Part shown: in pieces, positions 56,520-64,000 of the stretch
Position numbering within the stretch: the stretch's first letter is position 1
Layout: the number at the start of each line of letters is the position of its first letter
NCBI GenBank assembly: GCA_029931535.1
Contig: JAQPZY010001436.1
Location: 2,569,001 to 2,633,000 of the forward strand
DNA length: 64,000 bases
Reading direction: 5' to 3'
Origin: Margaritifera margaritifera
Taxonomy: Eukaryota; Mollusca; Bivalvia; Unionida; Margaritiferidae
Program-made: the position numbers and the translations under genes
The notes under the pieces: generated by a model
What the model was told of the DNA's origin: nothing
Seen by the model: the letters and a program-made list of their open reading frames with translations, nothing else
Database searches by the model: none

Positions 56520-59500
56520 TATGTCTATGTGTTAGTGACTAAAAGAGCTGCAAATGCTTGAATTACGGTAGTCCTTATATTAGAGACATGTTTGACGTTC
56601 TTGCCTGCAAGCTTACAATTTTCAGATTAACTGGGAAAATGTGCAAGAGATGTAAATTCTATTTTTCAAAAACAAATAAAATATATTTTTTGTAAGTATA
56701 ATTTGTCCAGTCTCCCAAGCACTGTGTAACATCTGATGGAATGCTAGCCTGAAAGATCTCAGTAACATCTTTTTTACAACTGAGTGATTATAATTTTGCA
56801 GGATGTTTTCATCGCTGGATATGTCATAACTTTATTGTTGCGCTAAACGAAGGCAGCACCATTAGGAATAAAAAAAACCAATGAGCACATCAAATGCAAA
56901 GCTTTAATTGTTCAAATTACCGAATTGGGTATATTAAGTAAGAGGATATGCAAAATTCTGGCTCCTAATTGGTTTGTTTTTGTCCATTTCAGTTGAATAA
57001 ACTTGCAGTCTTCATGCATTAAAATATCTGACCTGAATAAAATCTAACTCAGATCTATGCTTTTAATACTGTTTGGAACCAAATTTCATTTCTGGCAAGA
57101 ATGAAAGGGCAAATAGGAATAGACACCAATATGAAGAATTAACCGTTTGTGTTAATTTACTAATATTGCAGTTTCGAGCAATAATTCAGCAGGAATTAGT
57201 TCTGCCTCCTTCGGAAAATAGGGATTTAATCTTCCTATTCATTTTAAACATAAATTAAGTTCATGCTGAATAGTTCAAATCCAAAAGGCCGTACATGGTA
57301 TTAACACCTGCTAAATACATTTTTCACTTGGCCTGTGTGGTCGTGTGTATGCTATAGTCTCTGCGAGTTGCGAAAAAAAATGTGGCTTTCCAACAGAGGT
57401 AGTTGAAAAAGTAGTTGAAATGTGATGACAATCGGGAACAGATATTTTGTGAGAATAAAGTTATGGGGGGTAGAAGGCTTTGACCTAGATCAGTAACAAA
57501 AATTCAAAACTGCTATTATCATACTACACTCAATGAGAGAAAGGGAAATAGGCATAAAGTATTTGTGATCGTTCGAAAGGGATTCAATGCAAAATATTTG
57601 CAGAAAAGAAGATAAACCTCCCACTGAATTTTCAAATTTGTTTAGGTACAATCTGCAAAGGTCGATGTCATGAAATGTATTAGATCATCTTTCAAAGTCT
57701 AACGATGGCGACCCGAAATTAGAATTACCAATCATTAGCGAAACCGAAATGGTCTGATGGCAGGACTCGTTCTGTAGCAACAAAATCAGATGTTAATCTT
57801 TAAAAGTCCATTTTGTGAGAAGAATCTGCTTCCAACGGGACCAATGGCCTAATAATCTATATTGCAAATACTCTAGGTATCTTCCTCTAAGTTCATATTG
57901 AAACATTGCACTGTAAGAAACATATTTTCTGATACAAGATTGCAAGAATGTAAATATAGTTGTTCCTCAGTTAATTATACTCACTGATGCTTGGTTGTCA
58001 CAAAAAAAAACAACATTTCTTTAACCCTTCAAAAGAGTGCTCCAATAATCCTTAATAATTCTAAAGCACTGATTGGTTAAGAATAATTAGGAAAATTCGC
58101 TGTTAAAGAAATTTCCTTCAAAAAACTTTCACATTGATGCAAATAAGCACACCCCGTTATAGAAACAAAGATATTCGACCATCTGAGATCATTTTGTGAA
58201 ATAGTTAGAAACGCTATATTCAGAAGTTTGGGAAGAAGTTATTACACGAGATATCAAAACTCGTTCTGGTCTGACACAAGACAATGTAGAATTCAGCTGC
58301 TTGGATTTTTTTCCTAGATGTCTTTTCTGTACTGGGCCAATATTGAACCAGACTAAATTTCGAAAGATCTCTCTGGAAATGTATGATTGTTGTGTCAGAG
58401 AAGATTCCGACAAATGGCATTCTTGTAGAAGGTGCATTACATTTTTATTTTCCTTCGTCAATTCCATATTTTTCTAACATGTTGCTTTATATTTCATATG
58501 CTATCATAGATTTTTCCCTTGTAACAGCACCTGCCAAATTTGTCTAAATACATTAAAAGTGCTATTTCTAACTAAATAATAGGAAATAAATGGCATATGC
58601 ATGTCGCTGGCAGATTTCAGCTGCACTTCGCAGACCTATAGAAAAACTGTGAAAATGAAAAGTTTCTCTCTATTTGAAATCTACTAAATTACAATCCAGT
58701 TGATCAATACGGATTTCCCTGTGTGATCGTTTAAGATCCTTCTTAAATAGCAAGCACCCTCTTCCTTTTTGCTTGATTAATTGGAGCAAATCATCAACTT
58801 TTGGACTTATAAGATCTAGTATATATGCTAATTAATGGTCTTCGTAAATAGCGTCATTTATAGAAAACCATTTTGAATACGTTAAACCAAGAATGATTCT
58901 TATCTCATTAGAACTTATTTTTGGCACCAAATTCAAAGGTTGGATTCAAATATCAGAATTAAATGGATTGACTTTCAAAGGCAAATTGCAATACGAGTTT
59001 CGATTTCTATTGCATACATATATACATATGATAATCTATGATAACCTAATGGAAATGCAAATTCCAGAAATTGACAAACCTTTTATCACTATAATTTGCT
59101 AAAGAAATTTAAATAATTTGGTTCAGTTTTTAATTACTTGGAATTCTGCACTTTTGGAAATTAAATTTCTTTTACTCTTTGCCTCTTGATGTATAGGCAA
59201 AAGATATAAATCCAACAACAAAGATCTAAGACATTTTTGACAAACTTATCTTTAACTTGACCTGAAATGCTTGAATTGATGCCCTGATTATTTGAAATAT
59301 TATGATTTTTACTGACTCTATCTGGATTGTGAATTCCAACTACTTGATAAATTTAAGTCCCAGTTCAGCTCAAAGTCATGCTGGAGAATTAGGGCGGGCT
59401 GTGAAAAACTTTTAGTGTTCCAACTTTTGTCTTCATTTATGCCAACAAGTGGCACAAAGGTGCTGAGCCCCAGCTCAATTTTCCCTTGTTTTGTTATTTG

Positions 59501-61020
59501 GAGCAAAAGGAAACTTTCTTGACTGACTAATTTATTTGTTTTCGATGCAGTAACATTGGGTTTTTATTGTTTGTTCCAAACACGCTGTGCCATTTCTCCA
59601 GCTTCATTTGGTCAGGTTCTTTGACCGAGTTAAATATTCTTAACCCAAGCTGCATAACGTGCTTGATGTAATTTCCACTCGTAAATGTTGCCGCTGTAGA
59701 CAATTTAATAAAACATATCCAGACAACCCTTCGTTTCTGTTTCCGAAGTGCATACAGTGTTTATTTCCAGTTCTCCGGCCCAAAACAACTTTAAATCTAA
59801 GTCTCTGAACATTGTTGTTTAATTTACACATTCATGCTGTACTTCAGAGCGGGGAAACATTTTAAGGTGTTTAACTCTATGAGAAGATTTGACACCGAGA
59901 CAGGCCTTTATTCCCTCAATTTGACGTTTCTTTTCCAAGTCAAATGAGCTACAAATAGCTTCATCGGAACTGGATTTGCTGTACCAACCAATGAATGAAT
60001 AAGACTCACAGTCTTGGTCTGAACTGGAAGATGAGCCAGCTAAATCTTGCGATGACCAATCTTTCTTTACACTTTGTCTTAGACTACTGACTTTCCGAAA
60101 TTATTGATTTTAATTATTTTTCATCAACTGCATCAATGACAAGTTTGTTTTCTTTATTAGTCTTATTTTAATCTTTTGATTTTTATGACGTCTACCTGGC
60201 ATCCCTGGCTTCTTATGATTCTTCCTTTTCCGACTTTGAAGCTTGCACATGTCTTAATTTCTCTTGCTCTTTTTTGCTCTTTACTAGTTTTATTTTTGTC
60301 TGAGTTTATCTTTGTTCCATTTCAAGTGCCATAGTCTGATTCCGGTGCTCCACCTTTACCACCTCGGCCCTTAGAGATTCAACTTTGCTAGATACTTATC
60401 CAACATTGCACTATTTATAACCTTTCCGTGCGTAATTAAAGCCATTTCATTCACTGTATTGGTACCGGATTTAGTACCCATGTCTTGATTATGCGCTTAA
60501 CTACGTAATAGAGTGGCTGACTGGTGTTCCAATTTTAGTCAAGGCATGGTTAACTGAATGAGCCGCTATTCTCAGTCATAACAACTTCACAGGCAAAACC
60601 GACAGAATGCAAGCGAGTACAGTCCCTTTTCTCTTGATTTCGATGGCTCTTGGGACGAGCACCGCTAAACGAGGTCGCCATTGTTGAAACAATTCCACAG
60701 CAAAAAAAAAAAAATCGCAGGCAAGTGCAGTAAAGTCAAGAAAATTACAATTACGTCATTACCTCACATCATAAATCACATCAGACACATGGTGCAGAAA
60801 ACTTCAACGAAGCGACATAACTTATTTTCTAACGACATACTTCCAGAGAGAAGCATTAACATCTCAGTCAGCCGCTTGATATCAAACTGCATATGAAAGC
60901 GAAGAAATGTATGCCGGTATACGCGGGTATCATGACAAGTATCTGATTATTCCTTTGTTAAGGAATATTTATGTCATGTGTTCAAGACAATTAAATATTC
61001 TGAAAACATTCAAAATGAAT
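56520..61020 (-). mobile_element. DIRS-type tyrosine-recombinase retrotransposon, copy B
   Basis: Collinear with 35230-39240. Tyrosine recombinase remnants (FALSFLPEMKFGSKQ, + 57060-57110) are followed by RNase H-like text near 57650-57970. RT follows with PKVDDLLQLIKQKGRGCLLF and KKDLKRS (about 58730-58800), and VKNVLDLCCWIYIF near 59240. The coiled-coil start is at about 60300-60560. More stops than copy A. Extra ~170-bp insertion relative to A near 57340-57570, and an open minus-strand frame at 58189-58467. Confidence 0.8.
58189..58467 (-). other. Open frame inside DIRS copy B, absent from copy A
   Basis: A 92-codon frame begins MELTKENKNVMHLLQECHLS, and a second overlapping frame is also open. 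It has no match in the corresponding part of copy A, where the RT palm is deleted (36610-36690). It may be residual RT/RNase H linker or an insertion. No motif recognised. Confidence 0.3.
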
Positions 61021-61078
61021 CAGATTTAAATCTAGTCGTGTTATTTAACGAGTTTGCAAAATTGCAACGTTCGTATCG

Positions 61079-61084
<6 letters not shown>

Positions 61085-61119
<35 letters not shown>
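61085..61119. repeat. (CT)n microsatellite
   Basis: About 17 CT repeats after CTCTCG. Confidence 0.97.
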
Positions 61120-61123
<4 letters not shown>

Positions 61124-62339
61124 ATGCACATTTTCATGAATGCCAACGATTAGAAACTTTTAATATAGCGGTCTAAATTTTATGGGACCACTAGATTTGC
61201 TATTTATTCAGGTAACTCGTGCTTGATCAATAAAACTAAAAGATAAACAAACAAAACAATTGGTTTCATATTTCAAAAGGAATATTCTTTCTGTACTAAC
61301 CACAAGCATTCCATCTTCTTTACCTTTAACAAGGTTTGGTATCAGCCTTTATTAACCTAAATTTATCGATAATCAAGGGAAACTCTTTTTTTTCTGTCTC
61401 TCAAAAACAAATTCACATTGCACCAGATATCATTTACTTTAACTATGGACTTGTCGCAATTTTGGCACTGAGATAAAAAGTAACTGTCAAGTACACATTT
61501 TCAAAATTGTTTATTTTCTGACTGTAGAAATCGAAAAACCTATTATAACTGAAAACATTATTATCAGTTGATTATATACAAACTCACTTCACTAGTCAAT
61601 ACAAATGATGGATCCTAAGGTAGTTTTGTAATATAAATATAAATATTTAAAAAAAAATATTTCCCAGAGGCAAAATGACGTGTTAGACTGCAGTAATAGT
61701 TGTCTTGTATAACAAATTCAAAGTATAATTTACGCACTAACCCCCCCCCAAAAAAAAAAAAAAAAAAAAGCAACAACATGAAAATAACTATATCAGCTAT
61801 TTATTGTACAACACTAACCAAACTAAATCATTACATTGTCTCAGTATTACACTATTATCGACATATTGACGATCTGAGGGCTATGCAGCTTTTCTATTTC
61901 TGGAGTATCTCTTTAGGTTTGCAGGGCCAAGACAATGTCCGGACTGAGAGTACCTGTAAGTATTGTTATCAATCATCATTGTGAAATATATAAATATGCA
62001 ATATAAGCATTCATATATTGGGCATATGCTATGCTCCCTCATTAAAGAAAATCGACTTAATTCATATAGTCTTTTCAAAACTAACAACATATATTCCAAA
62101 AAAATACTAAGAAACAGCGGCGAAAATATAATTAGAAAGCGCCAAAGAAACGTATAAACCCACATTTTGTTGTTTTCAATGAAAGATACAAAATATCTCT
62201 TACTTTGGAGGTCCATCCTCATTACATAAGAGTATCTTTACACGAGCAGAAAAGTGTCATATTTATAAGATCAGTACCAATGGGAAGATGCACCTGTTTT
62301 ACAAGTAGATGGCGCTTCACTGCTTGAACACTCTGTATG
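61120..62339. other. Intergenic DNA, no gene seen
   Basis: AT-rich, with a C-run/A-run at 61741-61769. No counterpart in the 40.4-41.1 kb interval of copy A. The frames at 61700-61984 and 61881-62222 are unrecognised. Confidence 0.45.
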
Positions 62340-62894
62340 TCAAGTGCTCATTTTAATTTTCAACCACATGGACTCGGACAGTTATCCTTTCAAGGGTTGA
62401 TCATTCTAACTGTCTTCCAATAACAAGTTTGACGTAATTCTATGGGCTAAAATGACCATGATTTTTCTTATACAAAATATTAAAGCAAACAGATGTCTGA
62501 TACACTTGCAGTTAATCATTAATATGAAAGAACACGGTCGAAGAGAAGCGGGAACAGCTTCGGTCATGTGTAGAACTTACAAACTGAAAAATTGCATCTG
62601 CTTACTGAGTCCTACGCCATTTAGTGGACACGAAGACCGATAAGTTGATCTCTGCCACTTTTAAATCATTTTCTGACGTTACTGACAGTAACGGAGAGCA
62701 ACAGTATAGCGGTAGCAGTTCGCACACGAGATCAACAACCCGTGGACTGGTAGGTGGTTAATTCGGAGAGGGATTACTGATAAACTATGAATATTTGGAA
62801 AACTTAGATGCAAGCACAGGCTTCGGAAATTTTATAAATAGAGTATGAAAACATATATATATCTGAGAAAAAAAAACCACGTAGAAAAAAGAAC

Positions 62895-62961
<67 letters not shown>

Positions 62962-64000
62962 TATCTTTCACCAGAGTGCTTTGTTTTTCTCAAATAGTTG
63001 AATGTTTTCATGATACAATATCAAAGGCCTGTGACGCAATGTATTCACAGAAGAGGAAATTCGACTCGTCTTCTGGGTACAAAATTCAGTCTACATAATT
63101 GAATTCTTTCGTTGTGAGTCACCAGAAGTCCATAATATCTAAGGTTCCTATCGACCTAAAATGAAACTGCTGTTGTAAGCTTTCCGTCATGGCCATTAAT
63201 GTCAGAAAATACTTGTTAAAACTGGAGGCGAACAACGTTTTGGTCTACTGGTATTTTATACCACGATAAACGCAGAAGAAATAACACTTAACTCTTATAA
63301 TTGCAATCCTGGACTCATTTACAAAACGTTTCTTTGATTCTCTTGCCTTTATCTCTCTGTTTTCCTTTTTGACCATCAAACACTTGCAAGGTCATAATAT
63401 TCTCCATTTTTGAATCAGCTACTTAGACCTCAAAGAATGTATACAGACCTTGGGGCAATTAATTTTCCGAAATGAAAGCTCCTTGCTATGACAATAGCCT
63501 TAAAATAAAAGAAAATTGCATTGGTGAATAAATGTATTGGTTTATAAACCATGAAGCCAGTTTTCCTAATTAGAAGCATTTAATAAATAAATCATGCCCA
63601 TCATGTGTTGACTGTCTCAAAGACTGTCTCAAAGACTGATTTGTGAGATGAGCGGGGGGGGGGGGGGCTAACATCCTTTGAACTCAGAAACCCCTTGATC
63701 TCACAAAACCAGTGTTTATCTCCAACATTTGACACCAGATAAGTATTATATATTTCTTACATACGTCATACCGAATTATAATACCTAGTCGAACAAAATT
63801 AAGTTGCGTGGAGTGTTTTAGATTTCTAATCACTCGCCGTTCATATAATTTTTCTCCAATTAGACCCAGCGCTTCTATTCAAAATAGCCAGTGAGAATTG
63901 TTCAAGTTGAACACAAATTTCATCTCTCTTACTTTCTCACACGTTGGTGATTGCCATTACGAGATAGGAAGCTTGTAGAGAGCTCAATCTTTCGCTCGGG
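62340..64000. repeat. Flank shared with 41100-42970, runs off the window
   Basis: Collinear blocks as described for 41100-42970. It includes an (AT)n expansion at 62899-62957 and an extra ~670-base segment (62970-63640) lacking in the other copy. The last 100 bases still match the region near 42893-42970, so the duplication extends beyond base 64000. Confidence 0.7.
62899..62957. repeat. (AT)n microsatellite
   Basis: Uninterrupted run of about 59 bases. Confidence 0.99.

Overview
The window is animal nuclear DNA. It is AT-rich, has a spliced G-protein-coupled receptor gene with long introns, and is full of retrotransposons, SINEs, microsatellites and satellite DNA. Three things point to a marine invertebrate, most likely a mollusc (inference): remnants of secreted chitin-binding (CBM14/peritrophin-type) genes carrying a Cys-rich module typical of lophotrochozoans, tRNA-headed SINEs, and a Polinton/adintovirus-like element. 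There are no bacterial operons, no rRNA and no CRISPR array.

Layout. (1) 1-8.4 kb is a heavily mutated endogenous Polinton/Maverick (adintovirus-like) element with all genes on the plus strand. In order it holds a BIR-domain fragment, packaging ATPase, basic core-type protein, small hydrophobic protein, a VPY-motif basic protein, DDE integrase with SH3-like and chromodomain tail, a minor-capsid/penton-like protein, a protein VI-like fragment, the C-terminal third of the major capsid protein, and an adenain-like cysteine protease. Every gene has stops or frameshifts. PolB is not in the window, and the left end lies outside it. From 8.4 to 10.6 kb follow two paralogous tandem units and a pyrimidine-rich repeat tract, probably the element's right arm. 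(2) 10.6-21.7 kb is gene-poor, with a candidate solo LTR, a SINE, a hAT-type MITE and a minisatellite. (3) 21.8-30.5 kb holds a decayed cluster of secreted CBM14 genes: remnants at 21.8, 22.2 and 24.7 kb, and a three-exon but lesioned gene at 27.8-30.5 kb. (4) 35.2-39.2 kb (minus strand) is a DIRS-type tyrosine-recombinase retrotransposon (coiled-coil N-terminal protein, RT, RNase H, tyrosine recombinase). It is followed by a 5'-truncated LINE ending in (TTA)n and a fragment of a repeat-encoded protein. (5) 44-46 kb has a second, unrelated Polinton-type integrase remnant (minus) beside a non-LTR RT fragment (plus). (6) 49.0-55.8 kb (minus) is the one gene that looks intact: a rhodopsin-family GPCR of 327 residues in three exons with good splice sites. 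Its first intron carries a SINE, a ~150-175 bp degenerate satellite and an (ATGT)n tract. (7) 56.5-64.0 kb is a second copy of the DIRS element plus its flank, in the same orientation, about 21-22 kb from the first. The homology runs past the element's coding part to the window edge.

No cooperating operon-like system is present. The main stories are gene decay (virus-like element, chitin-binding cluster), retroelement duplication, and one probably functional receptor gene. All calls are by eye from translated sequence; no database search was possible.
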